Positions 51,947-63,178 of a stretch of 64,000 nt of DNA are shown here, piece after piece; the first letter of the stretch is position 1, and each line of letters begins with the position of its first letter. This stretch comes from Staphylococcus croceilyticus (lineage in GTDB: Bacteria > Bacillota > Bacilli > Staphylococcales > Staphylococcaceae), in assembly GCF_002902575.1 (NCBI RefSeq), contig NZ_PPRD01000006.1:1-64000 (forward strand). Reading direction: 5' to 3'. Both the position numbers and the translations under genes were made by a program. A model generated the notes under the pieces. It saw nothing but the letters and a program-made list of their open reading frames with translations, had not been told where the DNA came from and did no database searches.

Positions 51947-53317
51947 GTGGAAGCATTAAAGAAAAATGAAATAAAACAGGGACATGTGGTCGACTTAACT
52001 CATGAAGGTCACGGCGTAGTTAAATTTGACCGCTATCCTGTATTTATTCCAAATGCGCTAATTAATGAGGAAATAGAATTTAAAATTATTAAAGTAAAGA
52101 AGAATTTCGCTATTGGAAAATTATTAGAAGTTAAAAAAGCGAGCGAAGACCGAGTTGAACCTCCTTGTAAATATTATTGGAAGTGTGGAGGATGTCAATT
52201 ACAACATATGACGTATGAAGCACAACTCGCGATGAAAAAAGAACAAGTCGTCAATCTTTTCCATAGAAAAGCGCAGTTTAATGAGACGAAAATCAATGAC
52301 ACGATAGGTATGGAAGACCCATGGCGTTATAGAAATAAATCACAATTACCTATAGGTAAAGATAAAGATAATCACACCATTATGGGATATTATCGTCAAA
52401 GAAGTCATGACATTATTGATATGGACAGTTGTTTGATTCAAGATCAGCAACATCAAGAGATTATGAATCATGTTAAACAGTGGCTTAATGAATTCAACAT
52501 AAGCATATATAATGAGCGCACTAAGAAAGGTCTATTAAGACATTTAGTTATTCGTACTGGACATTATACAGATGAAATGATGGTTATTTTTGTAACTAAT
52601 GGTTCTAAATTTAAACAGACAAAATTATTAGTTGAAAAGTTAACGCAAACATTTCCAAACATTACGAGTATTAAACAAAATATTAATGATAGCCATTCAA
52701 ATGTGATTATGGGGCAACATTCTATTACGTTGTATGGCAAAGATAAAATTATTGATTCATTAAGCGATATCACTTTCAAAATTAGTGATCAATCTTTCTA
52801 TCAAATTAACTCAAGTCAGACGGAAAAATTATATGGTAAAGCCATTGAGTATGCACAATTAAATGGTCAAGAAACAGTGCTTGATACATATTGTGGAATT
52901 GGGACGATAGGTTTATATATGGCGCCTGTAGCTAAACATGTATACGGAGTGGAAATTGTGCCATCTGCAATTAAAGATGCCAAGCAAAATGCGACTCTAA
53001 ACGGATTTGATAATACGACTTTTGTCTGTGGTAAAGCAGAAGAAGTCATTATAGAATGGAAACAACAAGGAATTAAACCAGATGTAGTCATGGTCGATCC
53101 TCCTCGAAAAGGATGCGATGAAACCTTCTTACAAACACTTCTAGCGCTTAACCCGAAACGAATTGTTTATATTTCTTGTAATCCTTCTACGCAACAACGA
53201 GATGCACAAATTTTAGCCTCTAGTTATGACTTAAAAGAGATTACACCAGTGGACATGTTCCCTCAAACAACACACATTGAAACAGTTGCTTTGTTTGAAA
53301 GAAAAGAAAATAAATAA
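51947..53317 (+). CDS. rlmCD: 23S rRNA (uracil-5-)-methyltransferase, RlmCD/RumA family
   Basis: RNA m5U methyltransferase of 456 residues. An N-terminal TRAM domain (about residues 10-62) is followed by a four-Cys iron-sulfur cluster region (CKYYWKCGGCQLQH near residue 75). The SAM motif is VLDTYCGIGTIGLYM near residue 309, and the catalytic Cys is in VYISCNPSTQQRD near residue 406, next to VMVDPPRKGCDE near residue 378. In B. subtilis the homologue methylates two uridines of 23S rRNA; the exact site here is inferred. The start is GTG at 51947. Confidence 0.92.
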   Translation: MEALKKNEIKQGHVVDLTHEGHGVVKFDRYPVFIPNALINEEIEFKIIKVKKNFAIGKLLEVKKASEDRVEPPCKYYWKCGGCQLQHMTYEAQLAMKKEQVVNLFHRKAQFNETKINDTIGMEDPWRYRNKSQLPIGKDKDNHTIMGYYRQRSHDIIDMDSCLIQDQQHQEIMNHVKQWLNEFNISIYNERTKKGLLRHLVIRTGHYTDEMMVIFVTNGSKFKQTKLLVEKLTQTFPNITSIKQNINDSHSNVIMGQHSITLYGKDKIIDSLSDITFKISDQSFYQINSSQTEKLYGKAIEYAQLNGQETVLDTYCGIGTIGLYMAPVAKHVYGVEIVPSAIKDAKQNATLNGFDNTTFVCGKAEEVIIEWKQQGIKPDVVMVDPPRKGCDETFLQTLLALNPKRIVYISCNPSTQQRDAQILASSYDLKEITPVDMFPQTTHIETVALFERKENK

Positions 53318-53484
53318 GCAATTTTTATCGTTTAAAAAGTGTTTAATTCTTCTGTCATATTCAATCTAGTTTGATTAATATTAAGAAATGATTACAGAGT
53401 GTTTAATTTACAAAAAAATACTTTTTTTCTTTTATTTGTCCATGTATACTATGAATGAATTAAGAGGGATAGGGGGTCATAATT

Positions 53485-54033
53485 GTGCATAAAATCGATT
53501 TGAATCATAACCGATTAAACTTATCGAAGTTTATTGCCATACAAATCGTCGTTATATTATTTGCAATTTTGCTGACATATAAATGGGCTTTCTCATTTAC
53601 GAAAGTGATTGAACAATCATTTATAACTAATATAGTGTTCGGGATATTGGGTTTTGGCATCGTCCTAGCTATACATGAATTAATTCACCGTTTTTCTTTT
53701 TTTGTTTTCTCAAAAGGGGAGAAACCTCATTTTAAACATAAAAAAGGAATTTTATTAATTCATATTTCGAAAAAATACTTTAATAAATGGCAATTTTGTA
53801 CAATTATGTTAGCTCCAGCAATTATGATTACCGCTGCATTAATGGTTTTATTTAGTTTTTATTCTTATTCATCGATTATCTTTGTTTTAAGTATACATAT
53901 CGGTTATTGTTTACTTGATTTATATTTAGTAGGTATCGTGTTAATTAATAAATTTAAATATGTTCAAACCACTGATGAAGGGTTATTCATGTATCATTAT
54001 CAACCATATCAAGCTCAGAATGATTACGAATAA
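53485..54033 (+). CDS. DUF3267 membrane protein with HExxH-like motif
   Basis: Membrane protein of 182 residues with four hydrophobic segments (about residues 15-35, 46-66, 101-128 and 131-152). AIHELIHRFSFF near residue 59-70 gives an HELIH metalloprotease-type motif at the second helix, which is the DUF3267 pattern. The GTG start has AGGGGGT nine bases upstream. Whether it is an active protease is unknown. dinB starts about 120 bases downstream on the same strand. Confidence 0.75.
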   Translation: MHKIDLNHNRLNLSKFIAIQIVVILFAILLTYKWAFSFTKVIEQSFITNIVFGILGFGIVLAIHELIHRFSFFVFSKGEKPHFKHKKGILLIHISKKYFNKWQFCTIMLAPAIMITAALMVLFSFYSYSSIIFVLSIHIGYCLLDLYLVGIVLINKFKYVQTTDEGLFMYHYQPYQAQNDYE

Positions 54034-54150
54034 TATAAATGAAGTCTCAATACAAGCATACTATGCACATCTCATGAGTTTTACTCATAGACGCAGTATA
54101 ATTGTATCGGGGCTTTTTTATTTTTTATTTTCAGGAAAAGGAGGGACTTA

Positions 54151-55221
54151 ATGGCAGAAAGACGTATTGTGCATATCGATATGGATTGTTTCTACGCACA
54201 AGTAGAAATGAGAGATAATCCTAAACTACGTGGGAAACCTGTAATTGTAGGAGGAAAAGCAAGTAACCGTGGTGTAGTATCAACAGCATCTTATGAGGCT
54301 CGTAAATATGGCGTACATTCTGCCATGCCAATGTCTCAAGCGCATAAACTGTGCCCTAATGGTTATTATGTTAGAGCACGTTTTGATGCGTATCGTGAAG
54401 CTTCTGGTATTATTATGAATATTTTTAAAAGCTATACAGATATCGTTGAGCCCCTTGCCTTAGATGAAGCGTATTTAGATATTACTCATTTAGTAAGACC
54501 AGATATGCCGGCTTCTAAAATTGCTGCCTTTATTCGTCGAGACATTTTCGAAAAAACGGGGTTAACCTCTTCAGCGGGTGTCTCATATAACAAGTATTTG
54601 GCTAAACTGGCGAGTGGGATGAATAAGCCGAATGGCATGATGGTCATTGATTATAATAACGTGCATGATATTCTTATGAATTTGGATATTGGAGAATTTC
54701 CTGGTGTCGGAAAAGCGTCGAAGAAGATTATGCATGAACATGAAATTTATACCGGAAAAGATTTGTATGAGAAATCAGAATTTGAATTAATTCGCTGGTT
54801 TGGTAAAAAAGGAAGAGGGCTATACAACAAAGCGAGAGGCATCGATAACAGTGAAGTTAAAGCGACGCGTATTCGTAAATCTGTAGGTACAGAGCGCACA
54901 TTCTCAACAGATGTGAATGATGATGATGAGATTCTACGGAAAGTGTGGGAGTTATCAAGTAAGACGGCTGAACGGTTAGCTAAGTTGCAAAAGTCTGGCA
55001 GTACAGTAACTGTAAAGATTAAGACCCATAAATATGAAACATTCTCCAAACAACGTAGTTTAAGGGAAATGGTAAGTAGTGAAACAGATATTTATAATGT
55101 GGCATATGATTTATATAATGAATTAAAAGATCCGGATGTACCTATTCGCTTAATAGGAGTAACAGTCGGAAACTTAGAACAAGCCACATATCAAAATATG
55201 ACCATATATGATTTTATTTAG
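54151..55221 (+). CDS. dinB: DNA polymerase IV (Y family)
   Basis: Error-prone translesion polymerase of 356 residues. The metal-binding [10 protein letters not shown] near residue 9 and [11 protein letters not shown] near residue 102 are the Y-family acidic motifs, followed by HhH ([10 protein letters not shown] near residue 184) and a little-finger domain. The C-terminal end MTIYDFI resembles beta-clamp-binding tails only weakly. AAGGAGGG lies upstream of the ATG. I saw no LexA box directly upstream of this gene. Confidence 0.95.
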   Translation: MAERRIVHIDMDCFYAQVEMRDNPKLRGKPVIVGGKASNRGVVSTASYEARKYGVHSAMPMSQAHKLCPNGYYVRARFDAYREASGIIMNIFKSYTDIVEPLALDEAYLDITHLVRPDMPASKIAAFIRRDIFEKTGLTSSAGVSYNKYLAKLASGMNKPNGMMVIDYNNVHDILMNLDIGEFPGVGKASKKIMHEHEIYTGKDLYEKSEFELIRWFGKKGRGLYNKARGIDNSEVKATRIRKSVGTERTFSTDVNDDDEILRKVWELSSKTAERLAKLQKSGSTVTVKIKTHKYETFSKQRSLREMVSSETDIYNVAYDLYNELKDPDVPIRLIGVTVGNLEQATYQNMTIYDFI

Positions 55222-55286
55222 AAGATAAAGGTTTATCATTTTACAAGGCTAGTTTGACTCAAGTCTTTAATTTTAACCTTTATCTT
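55222..55286. terminator. Terminator between dinB and the exonuclease gene
   Basis: AAGATAAAGGTT pairs with AACCTTTATCTT across a long internal segment; the right arm overlaps the end of the exonuclease frame. Confidence 0.65.
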
Positions 55287-55827
55287 TTAAATTTTTACCA
55301 TAAATCTGTAACATACTATCTAGATTATCATAGTGCTTTAACAATCTAAACGTAATCATGGCGCATGCTTTCGCGTCATTCAGCGCATCATGATGTCCAT
55401 GAAAGTCCAATTTATAATGGTTCATTAAATGTTTTAAGCCATAGCGATAAGCGCTAATTGTACGTTTAGCTAATTGATAAGAACAGAAATACATTAAAGA
55501 AGGCGTTTCGATTTTTAATTGCTTTAAACTTTGATGTAGTACATTCATATCAAATGCTGCATTATGAGCGACGACAGGAAGCTCGTCAATGAATTGCAAC
55601 ATATAAGGATAGACATAGGCAAAGCTAGGCGCATCTTTTACATCTTCAGGTTTTATACCATGGACGGCAATATTTGTTTTTGAAAAGTAATCAAATGGAT
55701 TTACTAGCGTATAGAATGATTCTATGATTTCATTATCAACTACTTTCACCATACCCACTGAGCAAATACTTGTACGCTTACCATTAGCTGTTTCAAAATC
55801 AAGTGCTACAAATGAATTACTAGACAT
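55273..55827 (-). CDS. DnaQ-like 3'-5' exonuclease
   Basis: DEDDh exonuclease of 184 residues. Exo I is ALDFETANG near residue 8, Exo II is HNAAFDMNVLH near residue 88, and Exo III is HGHHDALNDAKACAMI near residue 143 with the catalytic His. It resembles the stand-alone exonucleases near dinB in staphylococci and could proofread or degrade DNA or RNA, but its substrate is unknown. It is transcribed toward dinB. AAGGAAACG lies upstream of the ATG. Confidence 0.88.
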   Translation of the reverse strand: MSSNSFVALDFETANGKRTSICSVGMVKVVDNEIIESFYTLVNPFDYFSKTNIAVHGIKPEDVKDAPSFAYVYPYMLQFIDELPVVAHNAAFDMNVLHQSLKQLKIETPSLMYFCSYQLAKRTISAYRYGLKHLMNHYKLDFHGHHDALNDAKACAMITFRLLKHYDNLDSMLQIYGKNLKDKG

Positions 55828-55907
55828 ATACGTTTCCTTTCTTTAATTAAAGATGTTGTTAGTTTAGCTTAATATCATTAAAAATAACAGAAAATTGCAC
55901 ATAAAAT

Positions 55908-55953
55908 AACCCGTATTACTCTGAACTGTGGGGGAGAATAATACGGGTTAAAT
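55908..55953 (-). terminator. Terminator after ftnA
   Basis: AACCCGTATTA pairs with TAATACGGGTT, just beyond the ferritin stop. Confidence 0.8.
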
Positions 55954-55984
55954 TTATGCTTTAATAATTGATAGAAATTTAAAC

Positions 55985-56485
55985 TTATTCTTCGTCGAAT
56001 GAACGAGATGCAAGTTCTTTTTCATATAAATATAATGTGTTGCAATCGTCACCGATACGAGTTAAGTAATCGATATGAGTTTCAAAAGTAGATTCTTCTT
56101 CTACTTGTTCGTCTAAGAACCAATTTAAGAATGAAATTGTAGCATAGTCTTTATCTTTTTGAGCAATTTCAGATAAGTTGTAGAAACGACGTGTTACATC
56201 TTGTTCTTGAGCTAAACCATCTTTGAATGTTTCTAAGATAGAGTTGAACTCAGTTTTTGGTGCAGGAATTGCTCTAAATTCAGCACGTTCTCCACGATCA
56301 TTGATATAATCATAAATTTTTTTACCGTGGAAGCGTTCTTCTTTAGCTTGTTGAATATAGAAGTTAGCAAAACCTTCGTATGATTTATCATCACAATAAG
56401 CCGCCATTGCCATATATGCATGTGCTGCGAAATACTCGTGGTTCATTTGGTCATTTAATGCTTCTAATAAGTCTTTACTTAACAT
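55985..56485 (-). CDS. ftnA: Ferritin, iron-storage protein
   Basis: Non-heme ferritin of 166 residues that forms a 24-mer storing iron as ferric oxide. Ferroxidase ligands are in [14 protein letters not shown] near residue 15-28 (Glu17), [15 protein letters not shown] near residue 47-61 (Glu50 and His53) and [14 protein letters not shown] near residue 124-137. GAGGTGAC lies upstream of the ATG. A PerR-like box precedes its promoter, as known for S. aureus ftnA. It is divergent from murT. Confidence 0.97.
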   Translation of the reverse strand: MLSKDLLEALNDQMNHEYFAAHAYMAMAAYCDDKSYEGFANFYIQQAKEERFHGKKIYDYINDRGERAEFRAIPAPKTEFNSILETFKDGLAQEQDVTRRFYNLSEIAQKDKDYATISFLNWFLDEQVEEESTFETHIDYLTRIGDDCNTLYLYEKELASRSFDEE

Positions 56486-56536
56486 AATTAAGTCACCTCA
56501 AATAAAAAATTTAGTCATCTCTATTTGTTCATTTTG

Positions 56537-56580
56537 AGTATAACAAATTTATTCTCATTAGTAAATAATAATAATTATAA
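56537..56580 (-). promoter_or_regulatory. ftnA promoter with PerR-like box
   Basis: On the minus strand the promoter TTTACT (56560-56565) and TATACT (56537-56542) has a 17-base spacer. The PerR box TTATAATTATTATTA (56566-56580) fits TTATAATNATTATAA with one mismatch and abuts the -35. Ferritin control by PerR is established in S. aureus. Confidence 0.8.
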
Positions 56581-56675
56581 TCTAGCGTGTATAATATCAT
56601 TCCTAATTGAGAATGTTTTTTGTTATACCCGTAACGTGTTATAATTATGCGAGGAATTAAACAAGGAGGAAACTC

Positions 56676-57986
56676 ATGAGACAATGGACTGCAACCCACT
56701 TAGCTAAATTGGCCCGTAGAGCAAGTATCGCAGCTGGTAAAAAGGGTACTGACTTACCTGGTCAAATTGCACGTAAAGTGGATCAAAATATATTACGTAA
56801 ATTAGCCGCGCAAGTAGATGATATCGTATTCGTAAGTGGTACGAATGGAAAGACTACCACTTCTAATTTGATTGGTCATACTTTAAAAGCGAATAATATC
56901 GATATTATTCATAATAATGAAGGCGCAAACATGGCGGCTGGTATTACGTCAGCATTTATTATGCAATCAACTAAGAATACAAAAGTAGCGGTAATTGAAA
57001 TTGATGAAGGTTCTATTCCGCGTGTATTAAAAGAAGTAACACCAACGATGATGATTTTTACCAACTTTTTCCGAGATCAAATGGACCGTTTCGGTGAAAT
57101 TGATATCATGGTTAATAATATTGCGAAATCAATCAGTAATAAAGGAATCAAGTTATTACTTAATGCAGATGATCCATTTGTGAGTCGTCTTAAAATCGCA
57201 AGTGATACGATTGTTTATTACGGTATGAAAGCACATGCCCATGAATTTGAACAAAGTACAATGAACGAAAGTAAGTACTGTCCAAATTGTGGCAGATTAT
57301 TAGAATATGACTACATACATTATAATCAAATAGGTCATTATCATTGCACATGTGGTTTCAAACGCGAAACGCCTAAATATGAAGTGAACTCATTTGATGT
57401 ATCACCATTCTTAAAATTAAATATTAACGATGCACACTTCGATATGAAGATTGCCGGAGATTTCAATGCTTTCAATGCTATCGCCGCTTATTCAGTATTA
57501 AGAGAGTTAGGACTTAATGATGAGTCCATTCGCAAAGGCTTTGAAACTTATACTTCTGATAACGGACGTATGCAGTACTTTAAACTAAATGAGAAAGAAG
57601 CAATGATTAACTTAGCTAAGAACCCTGCAGGTATGAATGCGAGTTTATCAGTAGGCGAGCAGCTTGAAGGCAAGAAAGTTTATGTTATCAGTTTAAACGA
57701 TAATGCAGCAGATGGTCGTGATACATCTTGGATTTATGACGCTGATTTTGAAAAGTTAAGCGAACAAGATATTGAAGCGATTATTGTTACAGGCACACGT
57801 GCAGAAGAATTACAATTGCGTTTGAAATTAGCTGAAGTGACAGTGCCTATTGTGCTTGAAAAGGACATTTATAAAGCAACAGCATTAACAATGAATTATA
57901 GTGGTTTCACTGTAGCAATTCCAAACTATACATCATTATCACCAATGCTTGAGCAACTTAATCGTTCATTTGTAGGAGGGCAATAA
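56676..57986 (+). CDS. murT: Lipid II isoglutaminyl synthase subunit MurT
   Basis: MurT of 436 residues. The ATP site is [13 protein letters not shown] near residue 52, as in Mur ligases, and a four-Cys zinc ribbon ([11 protein letters not shown] and CTCGFKRET near residues 205-230) marks MurT. The C-terminal DUF1727 domain contains NPAGMN near residue 308 and [18 protein letters not shown] near residue 336. With GatD it amidates the D-Glu of lipid II to D-iso-Gln, an essential step that raises cross-linking. AAGGAGGAAAC lies upstream of the ATG; gatD starts two bases after its stop. Confidence 0.97.
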   Translation: MRQWTATHLAKLARRASIAAGKKGTDLPGQIARKVDQNILRKLAAQVDDIVFVSGTNGKTTTSNLIGHTLKANNIDIIHNNEGANMAAGITSAFIMQSTKNTKVAVIEIDEGSIPRVLKEVTPTMMIFTNFFRDQMDRFGEIDIMVNNIAKSISNKGIKLLLNADDPFVSRLKIASDTIVYYGMKAHAHEFEQSTMNESKYCPNCGRLLEYDYIHYNQIGHYHCTCGFKRETPKYEVNSFDVSPFLKLNINDAHFDMKIAGDFNAFNAIAAYSVLRELGLNDESIRKGFETYTSDNGRMQYFKLNEKEAMINLAKNPAGMNASLSVGEQLEGKKVYVISLNDNAADGRDTSWIYDADFEKLSEQDIEAIIVTGTRAEELQLRLKLAEVTVPIVLEKDIYKATALTMNYSGFTVAIPNYTSLSPMLEQLNRSFVGGQ

Positions 57987-57988
57987 AT

Positions 57989-58708
57989 ATGAATGAATTA
58001 ACAGTCTATCACTTTATGTCAGATAAATTGAACTTATATAGTGACATCGGGAATATTATCGCCCTTAAGCAACGTGCTAAAAAACGTAATATTAAATTAA
58101 ATGTTGTAGAAGTTAATGAAACAGAAGGTGTTACTCTGGATAATTGTGATATCTTCTTTATCGGTGGCGGAAGCGACAGAGAACAAAGTATCGCTACGAA
58201 AGAATTAAGTAAGATTAAAACAAAATTAAAAGAAGCCATTGAAGATGGTATGCCAGGACTTACGATTTGTGGCGGTTACCAATTCTTAGGCACAAAATAT
58301 ATCACTCCAGATGGCACTGAGTTAGAAGGTTTAGGTATTTTAGACTTTTATACGGAATCACGTACAGATCGTTTAACTGGTGATATTGTGATTGAAAGTG
58401 ATACGTTTGGTACAATTGTCGGCTTTGAAAATCATGGTGGTCGTACACATCATAACTTTGGTACGTTAGGTCACGTAAAAGTGGGTTATGGCAATAATGA
58501 TACGGATAAACGTGAAGGTATTCATTATAAAAATTTATTAGGTACTTATTTACATGGACCAATTCTACCTAAAAATCATGAGTTAACAGATTACTTGTTA
58601 GAAAAAGCATGTGAACGTAAAGGTATACCTTTTGAACCAAAAGAGCTAGATAACACTGAAGAAGAAGCCGCTAAACGCGTCATCATCGAACGTTCAGCGA
58701 AAAATTAA
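57989..58708 (+). CDS. gatD: Lipid II isoglutaminyl synthase glutaminase subunit GatD
   Basis: Class I glutamine amidotransferase of 239 residues that supplies ammonia to MurT. The nucleophile Cys is in [11 protein letters not shown] near residue 94, and the catalytic His in [15 protein letters not shown] near residue 189. GGGSDREQS near residue 53 is also typical. GGAGGG lies upstream of the ATG, inside the end of murT. The two-gene order murT-gatD is diagnostic in staphylococci. A terminator follows. Confidence 0.97.
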   Translation: MNELTVYHFMSDKLNLYSDIGNIIALKQRAKKRNIKLNVVEVNETEGVTLDNCDIFFIGGGSDREQSIATKELSKIKTKLKEAIEDGMPGLTICGGYQFLGTKYITPDGTELEGLGILDFYTESRTDRLTGDIVIESDTFGTIVGFENHGGRTHHNFGTLGHVKVGYGNNDTDKREGIHYKNLLGTYLHGPILPKNHELTDYLLEKACERKGIPFEPKELDNTEEEAAKRVIIERSAKN

Positions 58709-58719
58709 ATATAAATAAA

Positions 58720-58751
58720 AAGGCTGAGACAAAATAAAATGTCTCAGCCTT
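58720..58751 (+). terminator. Terminator after gatD
   Basis: AAGGCTGAGAC pairs with GTCTCAGCCTT around an A/T-rich loop. Confidence 0.8.
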
Positions 58752-58761
58752 CATTAGCATT

Positions 58762-58931
58762 GTGGCAGTAGCTGACTGATTTGGAAATGAGCTTAAATCA
58801 AGCTTTTTTCAAACCTAGTCATCCTTGCCGGGGAGCGGGGCCCCAGCACAAAGAATTTCATTAAGAAATTCTACAAACAAAGCAAGCTGGGGTTGGACGA
58901 CGAAATTATTTTAATTTCTGTCCCCCCTCCC
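58762..58931 (-). repeat. STAR-like intergenic repeat, copy 2
   Basis: Read on the minus strand it repeats the blocks of copy 1: GGGACAGAA, TAGAATTTCTTA, TGCTGGGGCCCCGC (core GGGGCCCC at 58837-58844), AAGGATGACTAG and CAGTCAGCTACTG. Its outer end contains the last codons and stop of the FUSC-like gene. Confidence 0.75.
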
Positions 58932-59922
58932 TTTCTTTATCTTCAAAGCGAGTATCAAGTATTTTATATATTAATAAAATTTCATAGATAATATGGCTTT
59001 TAATTTGATTTTGATCAAATTCTTCAAGTAATTTAACAGATGATTTTAATGTTGATGCCGCTTCTTTTTGACGAACGAATTTATCATTTGATGGAATGTT
59101 ATTAATACTTTTACTAATTTTAATGATAGCCATTTTTTCATCAGCAGTAAATATAAGATGAATGTTTTTAGGCAAGTAGATAATGTTAGAAAGATGGGTA
59201 GCAAATAAGCGGTCGCTATACGCACGATTAGAAATATCTTTTAATCGAGTCCATTCTTTTTCTTTATTTTTATGGTACCTTAACTCATCTCGTTGGTATC
59301 CAATTAACGTTTCTGTCTTGGTATTTAATCCCACTAATTTATCTAGTAAATTATTGCTCTCATCTGATTGAAATTTGCCTAATAGCAATTCTTGGCATCT
59401 GATCGCGAACAATTTATACATTTTATGTTCTATAACCGATAAATTATCTTCTATTTGTTGATAATATTTTGGAGGTAAAACGATGAAGTTAACTAATCCC
59501 GCAGTTACTAATCCAATTAAAGCAGTTAATAATCTGGAAAAGAAATTAAAAAAGTAGGCATTATGAATACCAGGTATCATCGCCATAGCAGTTAATACTG
59601 CAACTGTTGTACCCACTTGTAAGTTTAACTTAGTACACAGTAAAATAGTAAATACCGCAGCAAACGTATATGATAAAGGAGATGTGTCTCCAAATATATA
59701 AGTGAATATTACTGCAAATAATGCCCCAATTACTGTAGCAGGCAATCTACGATAACCCTTTTTCAAGGAAGCCTTAGCAGTAGGTTCAATCGTAACAATT
59801 GCGGTAAGTATTGCGAAGATAGGAGTTAGATTTAGCATTAAACAAAAAAGGGAGGTCAAAAAGGTCGCTAACCCTGTTTTAATTGTTCTAGCTCCAATAA
59901 TATGCTTATACCATTTGTTCAT
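58906..59922 (-). CDS. FUSC/aromatic acid exporter-like membrane protein
   Basis: Membrane protein of 338 residues. The N-terminal half (about residues 12-160) has six hydrophobic helices, with [15 protein letters not shown] and the FUSC-type [28 protein letters not shown] region (here [18 protein letters not shown]), and the C-terminal half is a soluble helical domain (about residues 170-330). It resembles the aromatic acid exporter family (DUF939/FUSC) seen in Bacillota. The substrate is unknown. The last residues and the stop lie in the STAR-like repeat. Confidence 0.75.
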   Translation of the reverse strand: MNKWYKHIIGARTIKTGLATFLTSLFCLMLNLTPIFAILTAIVTIEPTAKASLKKGYRRLPATVIGALFAVIFTYIFGDTSPLSYTFAAVFTILLCTKLNLQVGTTVAVLTAMAMIPGIHNAYFFNFFSRLLTALIGLVTAGLVNFIVLPPKYYQQIEDNLSVIEHKMYKLFAIRCQELLLGKFQSDESNNLLDKLVGLNTKTETLIGYQRDELRYHKNKEKEWTRLKDISNRAYSDRLFATHLSNIIYLPKNIHLIFTADEKMAIIKISKSINNIPSNDKFVRQKEAASTLKSSVKLLEEFDQNQIKSHIIYEILLIYKILDTRFEDKEREGGQKLK

Positions 59923-60037
59923 GAATCTATAAATCCTCTCGTTGACCGAAAATAATCCTGAATATATATTTAAAAATAATAATTATTAACGTTTTGTTTA
60001 TCATATTTAGTATATCAAAAAAATTTTGGTATAATAA

Positions 60038-60823
<786 letters not shown>

Positions 60824-60856
60824 AAATAAATGATGCAGTAGCGTCAAGATAAATAA

Positions 60857-60899
60857 AAAGCCCTTAAGAGAGTGTATATTACTCTCTTAAGGGCTTTAA
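60857..60899. terminator. Terminator after map
   Basis: AAAGCCCTTAAGAGAGT pairs with ACTCTCTTAAGGGCTTT, between convergent genes. Confidence 0.88.
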
Positions 60900-60931
60900 C
60901 TATAGGGGAAAGTTAATTTTTTGAGAGACAT

Positions 60932-61789
60932 TTATTTACCTAATAACTTTTTCACTTGTGCTTGTAATAATTTTCCAGTAGGATCCGCTTCCGTTTTTAA
61001 ACGGGTGAAGTCTTCAGACCAAGCTGATGTACGAACTCTTATAGGTGGGTCTTCCTTCTCAATAGTATCCATAATAACTTGAGCTACTTCTGCTGATGTT
61101 TGAGAAGCACCGAGTCCATAGTTGTTTTTTAAACCGCCCATATAAGATTGGAATAATGGAAGATATTCGTCTTCTTGAATACCACTTGTAGATTCAAGAT
61201 GTGCCATAAAGTTATTTGTGAATTCAGACTGAATACCCCCAGGTTCAATTACACTAAACTTTACATTAAATTCAGGTTGGACATAACTAGCTAATGCTTC
61301 TGTATAACCCTCAACTCCGAATTTAGTAGCACAATAAATTTCATTGAAAGGTTGACCAACTAATCCACCTACTGATGAAATATTTATTATATGTCCTTGT
61401 CGATGTGTTCTCATTGTAGGTAAGACCGCTTTAGTCATTCGCATAACGCCCATTAAATTTAAATTAATCTGCCACATCATTTCTTCATCAGTAGCATGTT
61501 CAGTTGTACGCGCAAAGCCGGCACCCGCGTTATTAATAAGTAAGTCAATAGTTTCTTCTTCTTTTAAAATAGCACTCACTGCATTTTCTATACTATTTAC
61601 TTTCGTTACATCTAACGCTTTAATAACTATATTTAAATTTTTGTCTTTTGCTGTTTGTTTTAACGCGTCTTGTTTATCTAAATTACGCATGGTTGCATAT
61701 ACTTTATATCCTTTTTCTGCTAATAATAAAGCAGTTTCGAAGCCTAAACCGGATGATGCACCAGTAATTAAAGCAATCTTACTATTCAT
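60932..61789 (-). CDS. Short-chain dehydrogenase/reductase
   Basis: SDR oxidoreductase of 285 residues. The cofactor motif is TGASSGLGFE near residue 8, NNAGAGFA near residue 87 and the catalytic Tyr-x-x-x-Lys in YCATKFG near residue 153, with Ser in NISSVGG near residue 138. The C-terminal extension (about residues 230-285) is longer than in minimal SDRs. It may reduce a carbonyl compound; the substrate is unknown. AAAGGAGATT lies upstream of the ATG. Confidence 0.85.
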   Translation of the reverse strand: MNSKIALITGASSGLGFETALLLAEKGYKVYATMRNLDKQDALKQTAKDKNLNIVIKALDVTKVNSIENAVSAILKEEETIDLLINNAGAGFARTTEHATDEEMMWQINLNLMGVMRMTKAVLPTMRTHRQGHIINISSVGGLVGQPFNEIYCATKFGVEGYTEALASYVQPEFNVKFSVIEPGGIQSEFTNNFMAHLESTSGIQEDEYLPLFQSYMGGLKNNYGLGASQTSAEVAQVIMDTIEKEDPPIRVRTSAWSEDFTRLKTEADPTGKLLQAQVKKLLGK

Positions 61790-61874
61790 TTTATAATCTC
61801 CTTTGGCTTAATGTGAAACTAGTATTCACCATAATCAATCGTAAGTCAATTAAACCTTCTTTAAAAAATGAAAA

Positions 61875-61908
61875 CACCTTAATGCAATAATGTATTGCAT
61901 TAAGGTGA
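61875..61908 (-). terminator. Terminator after nixA
   Basis: CACCTTAATGCAATA pairs with TATTGCATTAAGGTG around ATG, just beyond the nixA stop. Confidence 0.82.
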
Positions 61909-61915
61909 TTATCAT

Positions 61916-62948
61916 TTATGACCAATGTTGTTCAATTTTACCCAATTTCCAAATTAATGTTGAAATGAGCCAAGTAATTAAGAATAAAGCAACTAAAATA
62001 TATCCTAAATAGTCAAATTGAATCGCTTGTACAAAATCCCAGAATGAACCAGTTAAATGAAATTTATCAGCCATCATTTGAAGTAATTCAATCATTCCAA
62101 TAACTAAAGCAGCCACTACTGAAATAGCAGTTATCGTGATATTGTAATAAATCTTACGTATTTGATTGAAAAATGCCCAATTATATGCCGACTTCATTAC
62201 AATACCATCTAACGTATCGAGTAAGCTCATACCAGATGCAAATAATATTGGGAGAGACAAAATACCTATAATGGAAATAGATTGTTGAGATGCGCCTGAA
62301 GATAGGGCAAGGAGTGCAATTTCACTGGCAGTATCAAAGCCAAAACCAAATAAAAATCCTAAAGGTAACACATGCCAACTTCGACTTATTAATTTGAAAT
62401 ACGGACCAGTAAAACGAGCTACAAATCCACGTGATTCTAACAAGTTATCTAATTCTTCTTCCTCAATATGTTCATTACGTAATCTGATAAATAATTTTAA
62501 TAAAGAAATTAAAATTATTAAATTAAGAAACCCAATAAGAATTAAGAAACCCAATAAGAATTAAGAAACAGCCAGATACAAGTGTGCCAATTATACCTCC
62601 AATTTCTTGAAAATGTGGTAAGGCATCCTTAGCCCATTTAACCGAAATTCCAAGTAATACAGCCATTAAAAATACAACAGTTGAGTGTCCAATAGAGAAA
62701 TAGAAACCTACGCCAACAGGTTCTCGACATTGTTGTAAAAGCTTTCTGACCGTATTATCAATAGCAGCAATATGATCAGCATCGAATGCATGGCGTAAAC
62801 CTAAAGTATAAGCGAGCAAGCCCATACCCAATAAAATATGATGTTTGCTTCCAGCAGTAAATAAGAAACTAACGCCTATGATATGGAGGATAATGACCAC
62901 TCCTATATAAGGGACCCAACTAAATTTGTTAAATCTCTGTTGATGCAT
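61916..62948 (-). pseudogene. nixA: NiCoT nickel/cobalt permease, broken by a 19-bp tandem duplication
   Basis: The first part (62948 down to 62523) has the NiCoT signature RHAFDADHIAAIDN and then stops in SYWVS after the repeat. The second part, 62554 down to 61916, continues in another phase and carries the remaining helices. The sequence AATTAAGAAACCCAATAAG occurs twice in a row (62521-62539, 62540-62558) with a third partial copy. Removing one 19-bp copy joins the two parts as FLILIGFLNLIIL in one frame. In S. aureus NixA takes up nickel for urease. The true start is taken at 62948, with AAAGAGG upstream. Confidence 0.88.
62521..62569. repeat. 19-bp tandem duplication inside nixA
   Basis: AATTAAGAAACCCAATAAG is repeated perfectly at 62521-62539 and 62540-62558, followed by AATTAAGAAAC of a third copy. 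The period of 19 is not a multiple of three, so it shifts the frame. Confidence 0.95.
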
Positions 62949-63066
62949 GATAATAACCTCTTTCAAAAATGATATTTAATTATACTCCAATTGAATTTGA
63001 AAATGAAATTAATTTTTTAACGATACATAGTCAATATTTATTAAATGAGGGTCAATCTAATGAAAG

Positions 63067-63099
63067 AGTATGAGCTGAGCATTGGTACTTAAGTATGAG
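63067..63099 (+). promoter_or_regulatory. Direct repeat upstream of vraU, candidate VraR site
   Basis: AGTATGAG occurs at 63067-63074 and 63092-63099, a period of 25. It lies about 80 bases before vraU. VraR autoregulates the vra operon in S. aureus, but whether this repeat is its site is a guess. Confidence 0.35.
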
Positions 63100-63178
63100 A
63101 TAAAGATGGTTCCTAAGCCTATATTAAGTCATAGATTAAAGCAATATAATTAAGTTTAATCAGGGACGAGGTGGTTCT

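Noticed and set aside
53960..54151. 63-residue frame overlapping the end of the DUF3267 gene
   Set aside because: It has no Shine-Dalgarno and overlaps the frame of the DUF3267 gene and the leader of dinB.
62523..62554. Two independent overlapping membrane-protein genes at nixA
   Set aside because: Removing one 19-bp repeat joins them into one NiCoT protein.
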